From Centroberyx gerrardi (taxonomy: Eukaryota; Chordata; Actinopteri; Beryciformes; Berycidae), in assembly GCF_048128805.1 (NCBI RefSeq), contig NC_136016.1:14066676-14130675 (forward strand): DNA of 64,000 bases, read 5' to 3'. Every line of letters begins with the position of its first letter. The first letter of the stretch is position 1. Of the stretch, positions 13,001 through 27,290 are shown in pieces. The notes beneath the pieces were generated by a model. That model saw only the letters and a list, made by a program, of their open reading frames with translations, was not told where the DNA came from and made no database searches. The position numbers were made by a program, and so were the translations under genes.

Positions 13001-16000
13001 CATTGGCAGTGAAAAGCTGGTATTGGTGCATCTCTACTTTGTTACTGTGATGTGTCTACCTGTGGGTGCTGCATGGTTAGCCATAGTATTGTTAGCTTAA
13101 CACTCCCACTCTCAGCGTCATGTGGACTGGAAATGATACAGCATGAAAAGGCAAATTGCAACTGGACAAGTTTATGCACTGCTCCGCTTTCTTGCTGTGA
13201 ATACTGTTCCTCTCTGCAAGTGAAGCAATGAGGCTGCGGTTCGCTGTTGTTTTGTGGAGTTTTTGCCCCTCTCTCTCCAGTATTGCGCCTGTGTCCTTCT
13301 TGGCTTTGCCAACAGAGTGACCTTGTGCAGTTTGTTTTAGTCTGTTCTTTTCCTCCTCCACATGCTGTGTCTATCTCCAGTGTAGAGAGCATGCTGGCCT
13401 CTCTCAGGCCTTCTATCTTTCCTTTGTATTTACTCTGTTCTCCTTTACAAGCAAAGTGTGATTCAGTGTGACATCTGTGGTGATTTGTAACATAATATAA
13501 TATAATATGCACTGCCTATTACAAGTGGCAGTGTCAGTCCTGGTCACCTGGCAGTGGGGACTTTGACACTGCTGCCTTGGTAGCCACACTGGCTGACACT
13601 AAGGCTGTTGGATAGCATGAGGCAGAATTGTTTGCCAACAAGAGATGTCATTATTTACATTTCATGGTTTATAGATGGTGAGGAATAGTGTTCTCTCACT
13701 CCATTTTTTTTAGTAGTATTCCATTAAGGCATGCTGTCACTGACCCCTCTCCCCTAACACAAAGTAAATGCTGTCTTGGTTTTGTATACTCATTTTAATC
13801 TGATGATCTTGTCTCCTTTAAAGAGTCCTGGCCAGTTTTATAGTGGGCCTCTTCAACCTGTACGAGGACCTCTACTTCACCTACCTAGAGATCAACCCAC
13901 TAGGTATGTAGCTAATATCGTAGAGGAGTTCTAACTTTCAGAACTCCCAAAAGCAAGAATCGAGTGTTACTAAGCAATTCTGAAAGTAGGGAACAGTACT
14001 GACATTTTTTGAACAACTTCCACATCTTTATTTAAGGAAAACATTCATCACCACACAAATTACTCAGCCCAGAGAGAGACTGAACATCACAAAGTAACCC
14101 TAACCCCTAAGAAGATAGTAATGGCTAGTTCAGTTTTCAATTTAAATGTCCCAATAGCTAATTTGTTTCATAGCAAGTATCAAAACAAAAACAGAAGAGA
14201 TACAACAGTTTGTAGCAGTTCAAGTTGTCCATGCAGTTTCAGGCAAGCAGCATAAGACAAATCATTGTCATCATCATCACAACCAGCACTACCATCCCCA
14301 CCAATAGTGTTGACATCATGAGTGACAACAATCATCATCCTCCCTCGGCCAGCGTTTAGTTCCTCTACCTGTTTTTCTTGCCAGTAGCGAGGCTGAACTG
14401 ATGGCCAGAGGGTAATTAAACAAGTATGGGATGGGCACATTCAGAGATGATGACATGCTTTGTTTACCACCTGCCAGTTATGTCACTCAGGCTGCTGAAC
14501 TGTGCCTTCACAATTATTACATTACACATGTTACCAATATATTACCAAGCTACTAATAATTACCATATCACCAAACTATACCAACCTGGAACTGAGGGGA
14601 AATTTAGTTTAGGGAAAAGCTTGGAGCGATTGAAAGTGTCAACATTTTTTTATTATTTATCTTAACCTTATTTGACAGGCTGGTTGTTTTGGCTAAATGA
14701 GATTTATGTGCATTTAAGAGTGTTATATAAAGATGTTTTGTAAATGCTGAGTGAATAACATGACTTTTTTCCTCTTACCAGTGGTCACCCAGGATGGAGT
14801 GTACATCCTTGACATGGCAGCCAAGATTGATGCCACAGCAGATTACATCTGCAAGGCCAAATGGGGTGATGTGGACTTCCCCCCGCCCTTTGGCAGAGAA
14901 GCCTATCCGGAGGTGAGGTGGAAGGACGGTGCAACAGTATTTCTGGGGGGCAAATTGAATTCCATTGGGATTGTAGTGGCTGTTGACATGAATGAGGCTT
15001 TTTCACTGGTTAAACATTTTTAATTATGGAAGATGTATGAGTAGGATGTTTTTGGTGGAATAACTTTTTTTGTTTGATTGTTTCTCCTGGACTTTGACTT
15101 AACAGATTAATGTGTTGACACCATGCCCCTGCATACCTAGTAATCTTGTGGTTTGATTTATTGGGAATTGGAAGGAACAACACATAAAAATATTGAAATG
15201 TATGTCAAAAGTTGATTTGCTAGAAATTCATAACTAGATTTATCCCAGTCATGTTCTTCACAATGTAGAATAATAAGGTGAGGCTTGTCCATCATTTTTG
15301 CCAGTAGCTTTCTACTAGCACCCAAAGCTTAATACATTCGCCTCATTCAGCAACTTTGGTGCACAAGTAGCTTCAATCTTGGTCTGTGCTTCCATTCTCT
15401 GCCTCGTGCATGGACCCGAATGTATAACCACTCCTGTGGTGTGTCCACTGTAGGAGGCCTACATAGCTGACCTGGATGCCAAGAGTGGTGCCAGTCTGAA
15501 GCTGACCCTGCTGAACCCTCGCGGCAGGATCTGGACCATGGTGGCCGGAGGAGGGGCCTCAGTGGTCTACAGGTAGGAACCAGATGCCTATCGATGATGA
15601 GGAAGGGCAGGGCTTTTTATTAGCTACCTGGGGCTATTTATTTAAAGTGCTTTGAGGGGCTGTTTAACCTTCTTCACCACTTGCAGCACTGAGATGCATT
15701 TATCTGTGAGGCATCCTCCTCTACGCTGGTTCCCTTGATCCAAAGATATTTAACAACGGTCAAATCCAGATACACACTCTTTAATGCAGTTTACAGTCTT
15801 TTAGCGCAAAACTTGAAATGAAATCATATATGGTTTATACTTCACAAAATGTCTACAGAGGTGTTCAGAGGTGATTTTGGCCTGACCTCTCTGTTTAGGA
15901 TAGACATGGATGATTTGCATATGTGCATATGTTTTTGTAGAACTCCAGTTGTTTTTGGTACTGTGCCTTGCATTGCTTGTGGCTGTGTGAGCATAACCTG

Positions 16001-19000
16001 CTCCACTAGTCTAGTAAAAACCATCGGTGCATTCAACACCCTGTGGCGTGACCTCAACTGCCCTAATTTTGTTTGTGCTTACAATCTTAACATTAACATA
16101 GCATGCAAGTATGTAGGGGGAAAGTATCGTTATGCTGCGACAGTTTGAACTCTATTTATTCAAGGCCAAACACGGGTGTGTGCCTGATATGCATGTTATT
16201 AGTATTTTTGTAACGTCAACCAAACCTGGAAAATGGTGTAACATTATGTCAAGTTGGAGGAAAAACTTGCCTACTAAGCTATTTTTTTAAGATTCAGTTC
16301 AAGTATTTAAAAATATCAGGACACAGTACTTGAATGTCCGTCTCCCCTCTGCTGCAGCGACACCATCTGTGACCTGGGTGGGGTGGATGAGCTGGCCAAC
16401 TATGGCGAGTACTCCGGAGCGCCCAGCGAACAGCAGACCTACGACTACGCAAAAACCATCCTGTCCCTCATGACCCGTGAGAAGCACCACCAAGGTGAGT
16501 ATGGCCACAACGCACTTCTCCAGAGGCTTTCACAATCATGGACTGCCAGTCTTGACAGTTTTGATTATACTGGTTAAATAATTTAGAATGTATATTTCTT
16601 ACAGACTTGGGTGATATTGCTTTAAACGTGGCAATAGGTGTTGGCTCACACCTCTGCCATGTGGCCTACAATCCTTTAATTGCTTGTTCTCCTTGAGTAT
16701 TTCACAAGGCCACTGTTCACTCTGTGTATGTTGCCAGCAGTAGACTTCATGGCTGTCACCAAACTATGTTACTGGGGTGTCAAGTTACAGCCACGGACTT
16801 ATTCTCAACATGCCAACTTCTCTACAGGGAAAGTGCTGATCATTGGAGGAAGTATTGCCAACTTCACCAATGTAGCGGCCACATTCAAGGTGAGATATAC
16901 TGTACCAACACTTATTTTATCTGAGACATTGTTTGTAAAGTAAAATGCAAAGTCATTTCAGTAAGATGAAATCCTACACTAATAACCCACCTGCTAATGA
17001 TATTACTTACTAACTCTTCCTAATACCACTATAAATGTTGTCACAGGGCCCCAGAGTGTGACTAAGTCTGTGAAATTACTAATTAATGAATTAATAATTT
17101 CACCTAAGGAAAACATATTCAAAAGCTGTGTTTTGTGCTTTCAAAAGCTATTAAAGAATATAGTCTTGTCTTTGTGATTGAGGATAGTCTGTTTTTGAAT
17201 AGCAGAGCTGCTAGAGCTCCATTCCTTGTGGACGCAGGCACGCCCTCTATACCTGATTTAAGAACTGCTGTCTCACTGCTAAAACACATTGGTCTCTCTC
17301 AGTAGGTAATCAAGCTTTTTGTAAACTGTATGAATGCAATTTGGCCAGATCACACACAAAAGCTAGTATTTGCTAACTAGAGTTAAAATTGTAGTAAAGC
17401 AATGTATTGTTTATACAGGCCAAAGCAGAAAATAACTGACAGACAATAGACAACATATTAATAACTGTGAATAAAGCAGTCTGCAGACCAATATGTTGCT
17501 GCTACTGAATTATGTGCTGGTGCACCCAGTGGAAAAGTTGGTCACTGCACACAGAGTGTGACAATATACAGCACTTTTCTTGTTTTGTTGAAGCATGGGA
17601 GATTGAGATTTTGCATCTTGCCTCATGACATGGAAATATTCGACAGTGTTAATTAAAATGACACAGGTATTCCCTGGGTCACTGAGCCACGCCCACCTGG
17701 CCTCATATACCTACACACATGTTTATTCAAAGGAGCCCTTCCCTCTACTGCACATAGCTGACCTGCTTGTCTCTCTCCTCAGGGCATTGTCAGGGCCATC
17801 AAAGACTACCAGGGTCCTCTGAAGGAGCACGAGGTCACCATCTTTGTTCGGCGCGGAGGCCCCAACTACCAGGAGGGCCTGAGGGTGATGGGGGAAGTGG
17901 GTGAGTAATGCTAGGCTGAGGGTCAAAGGGCAGGCTCAGTCACAGAACAGGGGAATGAGATGGTGTTTATGTTATGTAATATGCCTTTGAAGTCACTTTG
18001 GATAGCAGAAGAATCTCCAAAGTGACAGAGTATAGATTATTTGTTTGACTACACATTGTTGGTATTCCACGTGAGCCTTCAGTTTCCAAAAGTTTTTGTA
18101 GTAGCATGATTGACAGAGTAGTTGACTACTGACAGTTTAGGTGATGAAACATTCCCCACCATATGAATAGTCTTACTAACAGGGGAGCCCTCTTTTTAAA
18201 AAACACCAGAAATCTGTACTCTCTGGTCATCTGAGCGGGTGTTATTGAAATGTGTGGAGTTACAGAAATATACAAAATATACATTTTGACAGCTAATTAG
18301 AATGCAGAATGCAGAATGTTTGTTTTGGAATACATGCACAAGTGTTTGTAGTGTTTGAATGACAATAATTGAAGATTTGATGTGTCTATGCTACCTCCAT
18401 TCTTTGGGGGGTGAAGGGAATATAAATTGGCAGGGGATGTTTTTAAATTGAGCCATTTGTCCAACTCCTGGGTGTATTTCTTTCTGCAGGGAAGACCACA
18501 GGCATCCCCATCCATGTATTTGGTACAGAGACCCATATGACGGCCATCGTGGGCATGGCCCTGGGCCACCGGCCAATCCCCAACCAGCCTCCCATGGACG
18601 CTCATACCGCCAACTTCCTCCTCAACGCCAGCAACAATGCTATGGTATTTTCAATACAATGACATGTTGAAATAATAGGACAGCCAACAAGTCACCTGTA
18701 CACTTTTAAACACACTTGGGATGTCTTATCACTGGAGACATGCATGGCATTTTCGTTTGTGAAATGGGGAGGGTACAGAAGATATTACTTCTGTTGTGAT
18801 TCCATTGGAGAGTTCATGAAAACAGAATTATTTCTCAGCAAAACAAGCCAACACTGAAGATGCCACAAATGTCTCCAATTTCTGTTTACATTTTGCAAAA
18901 GCATTGCATACTGAAGTGCATTCCCTATCTTCTTGTGATATAATTCAGTTATGTACGAATGTTCAAACTCACACACTGTTTCAGCTGTGGAAGGCTCTGA

Positions 19001-22000
19001 CTTTGCAGCTAGTTTATTGTATAATATTATGCCATTTTTCCTTTTTATGTTGTCCATGTTTGGACTGAGGCCTCTAATTCATTAGCCATGGTCCTCCATT
19101 TCAAATAGATGTCAGTTAAGGTTGTGTTTTCTTTGGACACTATTGCCTTATTCATAAAGACCTAAAGGCTGTGTAAACTTCAGCATTATTTAACTTTAGT
19201 GGACCTATTGCCTTATTCATAAAGACCTAAAGGCTGTGTAAACTTCAGCATTATTTAACTTTGGTGGACCATTTACATTTTTGCACCAGAGTCAATAAAC
19301 ATCCAGCCTCCAGCAATAGCTCACCTGCACTCCCCAGTGGTGTTTTTCCCTTACATTATCATTAATTGCAACCAGAATTACTGAAGAAAAAGGACACACA
19401 AAATGATCCATGCATTGCTCATACATGCTAGGGGATTATGGTATTTTGGATAATGTTTCCCCACAAATGCATAAACTGCCAGGTTAGATGGGTGGTTGAC
19501 TGTTAATGAACTGATACAGGGAGCATGCATGCTAAAAGTGGAAAAAATGTTAAGTTAAAATTTTTAATTAAATATCACAACTAGACAAACTGGTGCCAGC
19601 ACAGCACTCCTATTCCTCCCTTAAAGCTTTAATATACTTGGAGCATGTAAACGCTCAAAACATAGTAAGTGCAGTCTTTTGTTTTTAAACTGGAGGCTGT
19701 GTTCCCTCTCATACCCCTTTTCGACCAAGGCAGTTCGAGGGCCGGTTCGGAGCCGGTGCCTAATCTTGAACCAGTTCTTTGCGTTTCGACAGCCAAAGAA
19801 CCGGCTCTCGGCCAGGAAAACTGGTTCCAGAGTGGCACCGACACTTTGCTGGTCTAGAATAAAGAACCGCTTACGTCAGGGGCTGGGGGCGGGATTATCG
19901 TGACCAATGAAGCCAATGAAGGCTCGCAAAGCCAGGAGCAACACTTGCAAGGAGACGTAGTCCGCCATTTTGGTTGTTGTGCTTGAAGTTGCCGCTAGTG
20001 TTGCTGGGAAAGCGAGACGTATACAGTGACGTAATGACGTGGCTCTCTAGCCAGCTCTAGCCCGTGGAAAAGCAAACCGGTTCTTAGAAGGTTCGCAAGT
20101 TGAACCAACTGCGAACCGGCACCAGCACCAGCCCAGCACCAGCACTAGGTTCCAGTTGGTGGAAAGGGGGTATCAGTTTGCCTTGCTGTCACTCCCAGCA
20201 GCACTCTTGTCACCATCTGTTTGTCAGTGACACCTATCCAGTGTGTTATGAAATGTTTGTAGCAATACAGGCTTTTCAGGGTTTTCAAACTGTTTGGCTC
20301 TTTTTATTTACTCAATCCCCCTTGAGATATTTAATATTGGAAATATGAAACCTTATATCTTGATAAAGGTTGTAGCTGCAAAACCTCATAATCAATGACT
20401 CTAACTATTGTGCCTGCATCTAGCCAGTTGAAGTCCAACACATGGCCAATGTATTGTCAATGGAGTCGAGTTTTTACACAACTGCACACATTTTGGAATA
20501 CTCCTTTCACCACTTGATGGCTATTTCCCAGCCACGGGATTGTTTACCACATCTCTCTACCACTCTCTCTCTCTCTCCTTCTGCTGGGCTATGAATAATG
20601 CAAAAAGCTTGTATTTCTCTCTTCTCTGTACCAGACTCCAGCTACCACAAGGACGGCCTCGTTCTCTGAACATAAGGCAGCTAATGATGCCACTCCAGCC
20701 AAAAAGTCTAAAGCAGGTCTTCCAGCAGGTAACTAACACACCGGGCCTCGCCTCTCCACTGCTTCTTATCAGCCAAACTCCATGCATTAACTTACTCATA
20801 CACTTCTCCTTTGCTGTCTGCTTCTTTATTCCTCTTGTCCTTGCTTTCTGTATTTCTCCCCCTCTCTCCCTCCTCCCCCATTGCCGTCACTGCTATTCTG
20901 CGTTTTTAATTTTCTTTCTATTTCTCCCTCCTCCACTTGTTTGGCCGTGCACTCGGTCCCCTCACCCTCCATCTTTTTCACGCTTGTCTCTCTAAGACTC
21001 TCTTCACTCTATACTGTGGCCCCTGAAGAATGTGGTCACAGGGGATTGGAAAGGTAAGTGGTGGGTGTGCCATGCCCGCACCTAGCTCTGCAGCCCACAC
21101 TCTACATTGGTTTGTCCCCTTTCTTCTTGCCCCCGACCCCCCTAATCTTAGTAGAGAGGAGCGTGTCTGTGTGTGGTTTTGACACCTGCATTTCTGCATC
21201 ACCTCAGTGCCTCCTACTGATTCTTCGTTCCAATGGGTACATTACATTCTCTTCAATAAAACGATTTTCTATCTTCAGCTCACATTGTCAGTCATCATAA
21301 GCCTAATTAAAGACTGCCAGCATTGTAGATAATCCACAAATTAAGGATCAATCATCAGTTCTCTAATGCTGAGACTCAAATTGGTGACAAGTAACTGTTA
21401 ATCAAGTAGCGCTTTTTAGAGCAGATTTGTCATCTTTAGGCTTACAGTTGTGTATTGCTGTTTAGGATGTGGTTGTAGAATTAGAAGACAATAGTTCAAA
21501 TGTTGGCTATGTGGAGGTGACATTTTGATTGTGATTTTGAGGACAATTTCAGTTTGCTTTTTACAACGGCTGTTGACACAGCTATGGCATGCTATGTAGC
21601 AGCTGAGCTTTGCATGCTCTTTCCTCTGCTGTGATGTATTTAATGAAGACTGTTTAAGAGATAGAACACAGTTGACAGAATGCATTGAAGCCTGTCAAAT
21701 GATTACAATCAAGATGTACTCATTGTTTTGTTCTCTTTTGTTTTTGTGCTCATTTTGTCATATTTGTGTTTCCGTCCTGTGGGGTCACAGAAGCACAAGC
21801 CTCTTCAGGCTGCAGTGGAGGTAGGGAAGGTTGTGAAAAACCTGTCCTGCTGCCTTCTCCTCCCTCTCTCCTCCTCACTTTACCATCCCTTCTCTGTCTG
21901 TGATCCGTTTCTCCTCAGCCTCTCCCTCCTCTCGGCATTCTCATGGTGACTGGCTCACCTTATAGGGCTTTGTTTCCATCACTGAATTTGAATTGATAGA

Positions 22001-25000
22001 ACAAGCATTCCCATTCAAATTGACATCTGTTGAATGGTCATTTGTCTGGTACATCTTAAGATGGATGCCATGAGGTTTAATAGTGTTGTCATGAAAATGA
22101 GCCTTGGCATTCATTTCTTTGACAACAGAGTTTTACCTAAAGAGATGACCATGACCCGCCACAGCTGGAAGGAACCTTTCTACCAGTTCAGTTTCTGTGG
22201 TTTCCCTTAAAGATCAGTTTTATACCAGAACACTCCTCCTCACTCTACAGCCCTCAGCCTTGCCCCTGAGCAACTGACTGAACTGTTGTAGAGGGAGTAA
22301 TGGTTCTGGACTGTTTCTGTCTCAGTCCACAACTTCTGTGGATCAAATACAACAAGAAGGCAGTGAGTGTGCCAGGAAAAGAGGGGAGGAGAGACTTGGA
22401 GGAATGGAACAAATGCGTGGTTAGACGCTGGTTAACCATACAGCAAATACTTCAAACCACATTATACATTAACTTGACATTCTGCATTCAAACAGAACTC
22501 GTGTCACTCTTTACACTCCTACATTTTAAGTGTTCTGCTAAGTTTTAGTTAAAGAATGTATGTACAAGGTGCACACACAAGCAGTAGGTCAATAGCACAA
22601 ATCAACTGACGCAAGCTTTTGTCTTGAAAACTGCTAATTTCTGCTGGTGTGTGTTGTTGCACTTACATATTACAATGTTTGAGGCTTGAGCAGTTCTGCT
22701 CTGTGTTGTGGGTCGCTGTGGTATCTGGAACTTGTTGCTTTGAAATGTATTCATTAAACAATGACATTTTCAGGGGTGATTAGCTGGGCGATGAAAGCTT
22801 CTCAGGGTTTTCTGTCTTTTTTTTTTTTAGACAAGCTTAGGTGGTATTGTTGCCACAGTGTGATGGGGGTGTTGCTTGGAGATGGGAGGGCTGAAGAGTA
22901 AGAGCACACAGCAACTACACACAGAAGGCTTTTTGCTAAATGGGTTCCGATTTGAAACCCTGTGCAAGTAAAGGCATTATTGAAATTCAGCCACATGCCT
23001 TTGTGGTTCAAGCTAGCTTCTTTCCTCCAGGGGAATGATTTTTTGCTTACAGTAATTCTACTAGCTTATAGCTTCACAACACTGATGTCATGTTGTAAGT
23101 CAAATTGGATGACAGTTTCGGCATAGGAAACAAAAGGATCCTTTGATGCAGCTGCAAACCTAACTTATTTCATAGTGAATGATAACAGACTGTATAGATT
23201 GCTTGCTCCTCCAAATTGGAACTACACGTCAGTCTTGTAGACATAAGTGGTTGCTGGAAGTTGTCTATTAAACAGAGGTAATCCAATTGGTCAGTAGCAC
23301 AGGACTTGTGCAGAATGAAGTGCAGTTGTAGGTAGCATGCCAAAATGTGCCCCCCATCCCAGTTCTCCCATCACCCTACCACCACCACCACCACTGGTGC
23401 AATTTCTAATTCTAACATTGTGAGACCCCTTTGTGATCCTACTGAATTAACAGTGTGCCCTATATCCGCCCTGAGAGCTGTGTGTGCACTCTGCTTGTTA
23501 CCGCCCTTGTTCCTGCTGTGTTGCTGAGCAAGACGCCCTCTCTTATCTGTGTTTTCTCCTTCTCCTTCCCTCTCTTCCTCTCCTCTCTCTCTCTCTCTGT
23601 CTCCTCTGTCCCACAGCCAAAGCCACCACGCTGTTCAGCAGACACACCAAGACCATCGTCTGGGGCATGCAGACGCGCGCCGTGCAAGGCATGCTGGACT
23701 TCGACTACGTGTGCTCACGGGACGAGCCTTCGGTGGCAGCCATGGTCTACCCCTTCACGTAGGTTCCCCAAGATCTCAGCAAGTTTGCCAGAACTGGGTC
23801 TAAATAAAATATAATACTACACTGATTACAAAACTACATCACTACACTGTTGGTTTCTGCTACAACATTTCAATTAGTCATGTTTCACTTTGGTAGAACA
23901 ACATCATCTTTGAGTTCACTTATATAGGAGTTCTTGAATGTTCAACCACCAAATTTGGCTGCTCTGGGGACCCGTAGTCAGTCCCACTTTGTTACTTTAT
24001 AGTATGAAAACCAAGTCTCAACATATCTGAAGAGAAAAAGTTAATTGTGGTAATATTGTTTCTTTTATCCAACTCAAACCTTTCACGTTATAATTTTACT
24101 TTGTTGCAATTGCTGGTATTGAACACTGGAGGGCGGAAAACTGAATACTGAATAGTGGTCACGGATCTCCAGATCTGCAAATTTGAGGTTGACTGTCACT
24201 GCAACAGTCAAACCTCCATAGACTTTCAGGAGCAATTTGCTACTAAAGTAAAATATTGCTTAATGCAAAACACCAGTGCCCTATTCTGCTGTTGAAACTA
24301 GTTACTTTAGTGTCCAAGAAATCACTGTGTGTCTGTGTTGCCTAGTGGGGATCACAAGCAGAAGTTCTACTGGGGCCACAAGGAGATCCTGCTGCCAGTC
24401 TACAAGAACATGGCCGACGCCATGAAGAAGCACCCCGAGGTGGACGTGCTGATCAGCTTTGCCTCGCTGCGCTCCGCCTTCGACAGCACCATGGAGACCA
24501 TGCAGTACCCACAGGTAGACGACACATAAAATATTTATTTATTGCATAAACATCTGAGATTCAGTTAGAGAATGAATTCTGATTGGTCCTGACTCATCTA
24601 ATTGTGTCTCCAGATCCACACCATTGCCATCATCGCTGAAGGAATCCCTGAAGCCCAGACCAGGAAGATGATTAAGATGGCTGATGAGAAAGGCGTCACT
24701 ATCATTGGTCCCGCCACGGTACGCAGCCTTACACACAGGCCAGACATGTCTATTGGAAAATGAGTCGATACTAGGCTGTGAATGTACTTGTCAATGGAGA
24801 TGCCAAGCACAGAAGTTAAGTTGACGTTTGTTAAATTCTGGGACCCAGGTTGGTGGCATCAAGCCGGGCTGTTTTAAGATCGGCAACACCGGCGGCATGC
24901 TGGACAACATCCTGGCCTCCAAGCTGTACCGGCCCGGCAGCGTGGCGTACGTGTCGCGCTCCGGGGGCATGTCCAACGAGCTGAACAACATCATCTCCCG

Positions 25001-27250
25001 CACCACTGACGGCGTCTATGAGGGCGTGGCCATCGGAGGAGACAGGTAATGGCTGTAGGCGGGCTCAACAGGCTGCATCACACAGGAGAGTTTATGTGTA
25101 GAATGAGCTCACAGGGAAACAATGGCGTAAAGACTAGAGTCCCCAAGTGTTCTGGAAAATATGGAAATATGCTTTTCCAGTTATGAAAGAGGAAAAAACA
25201 AAGAAACTCTCCAAACTGATCCACAATCATAAATGGCACTTAAATATTTAGGCATTGTAACTATTTTATAGGGCACCATTTCACTCTAGCTTTGCTTTTC
25301 TCTGAATTGATGCTGCAACATGCATCTTAGTTTGAGCATATCCTTAGACAATTTGGCCGTTAAGATTCTGAAAATGATTTGTTGTATCTGTTGAATCTGT
25401 TGTATTTGTTGATCTGTTGAAGCCTGTAGTAAAGCTGTTGGATGTAGGATTTGATTATTTTTCCCTGTCACACAGAAATGTATTGCTGTCTGAGCTGAGC
25501 TTGTTCATCAGAAGAAAGTATTACCAGGCATGCTGTCTAATGTGATTCCTTTCTAAGCCTTTCTGTTGCGGTCCTCTCTGCCCAGGTATCCAGGCTCCAC
25601 CTTTATGGACCACGTCCTCCGTTACCAGGACACTCCAGGGGTGAAGATGATCGTCATGCTGGGAGAGGTGGGAGCAGCTCCTTGATTATTTACATTTTCA
25701 GAGTGGAACAGGTTTTATTTCGTGGAACAGATTACTTGTGCCATATGTATTTAGTGAATTTAATCCTATGAGGGGGAAACTGTACTCTTGTGGGCAATAA
25801 ACGTTTCCTATTTTGACTATTTCTTTCCCTCTGACTCCCCAGATTGGCGGCACAGAGGAGTACAAGATCTGCCAGGGCATCAGAGAGGGCAGGATTACCA
25901 AACCTGTAGTGTGCTGGTGTATAGGAACCTGCGCCACCATGTTCTCTTCAGAGGTCTGTTGGCTGAAGGAGCTGGCTTTGAATTTTAAGTTGTAATAATC
26001 TTAGAATTCTTACTTTTTGAGTTTAACATATGTGATGCTGCTATCTTTAGGTTCAGTTTGGCCATGCTGGTGCCTGCGCCAACCAGGCTTCAGAGACAGC
26101 GGTGGCCAAGAACCAGGCCCTGAGGGACGCCGGAGCCTATGTGCCCAAGAGCTTCGATGAGCTGGGGGATGTCATCAGGTGAGAAGGTCGACATACGGTC
26201 GTACCACAGGGATGGTTGGTGAATAATTTGGAGCGTTTTGTACTGACATTGTGCATCTGTGGTGAAACAGGACCGTTTATGATGAGCTGGTGGCCAGTGG
26301 TACCATCGTTCCTGCTCAGGAGGTGCCTCCCCCAACAGTGCCTATGGATTACTCTTGGGCCAGGGTAAGACACCTTGAGTTATCTAGAAATAGTTTTTGT
26401 ATTTTTTTTTAACAGTGTCTATCTTAGTCAGAGCAGAGCAGAAGGAATCAGTTATTTAGTCTATAGTAACAGTTCCTGAAATCCTACATTGTTTTTCCCA
26501 GATTTAGCTGAATGTTCATCACACTGTACAAACAGGTGGGATGTACATTTTGCTGTTCTTTCCTGCTAATATTTGCTTTACTCTTCCTGTGTTCCCCAGG
26601 AGTTGGGCCTGATCCGTAAGCCGGCCTCCTTCATGACGAGCATCTGTGACGAGCGAGGCCAGGAGCTCATCTACGCCGGCATGCCCATCACTGAGGTCTT
26701 TAAGGAGGAGATGGGTCTAGGAGGGGTGCTGGGCCTGCTGTGGTTCCAACGCAGGTAGGGATGAGGACTAGAGATATCTGTAATATGGAGCAGGTTGGTG
26801 TGGGGACTAGAGACATATTGATGATTGGGAGAAGGAAGTCTGGCTCGTCATCTTTTTGTAAGATGGTAATGAAGTCTGAAGACCAAATGAGTGAACTAAG
26901 CCCCTATTGCTGTGTCCACATTTAGATGGACACCTTGTTGGCTCTTCCCCCCCCCCCAGCCTATTTGATAACGTGTGTATTTTGTAACTAAATTTGTCAG
27001 TTGAGAAAGGTGCGGCAGAGTGACTAGCCACAACCAAGAGATAGTGCTTAAGCTTTGCTGTGCTCCTGTCCAGGTTGCCACGTTATGCCTGCCAGTTCAT
27101 TGAGATGTGCCTCATGGTGACCGCTGACCACGGGCCGGCCGTCTCTGGTGCCCACAACACCATCGTCTGCGCCCGCGCCGGCAAGGACCTCATCTCCAGC
27201 CTCACCTCTGGCCTGCTCACCATCGTCAGTACTGCTCTCAGACACATACG

Positions 27251-27290
<40 letters not shown>

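Larger units (their letters stand above)
20729..23616 (+). other. acly: ACLY intron holding the alternative exons
   Basis: 2.9-kb intron after the exon with the Ser455 site. It contains a pyrimidine-rich stretch (about 20800-21010), the possible microexon at 21042 and the cassette exon at 21791. A CT-rich tract lies just before the acceptor at 23616. I noticed no other exon-like frame or transposon end. Confidence 0.5.

Noticed and set aside
13042-13512. 156-residue minus-strand frame in an ACLY intron
   Set aside because: No homology or splice context was recognised. It may be a relic of repeat sequence, but nothing supports a gene.
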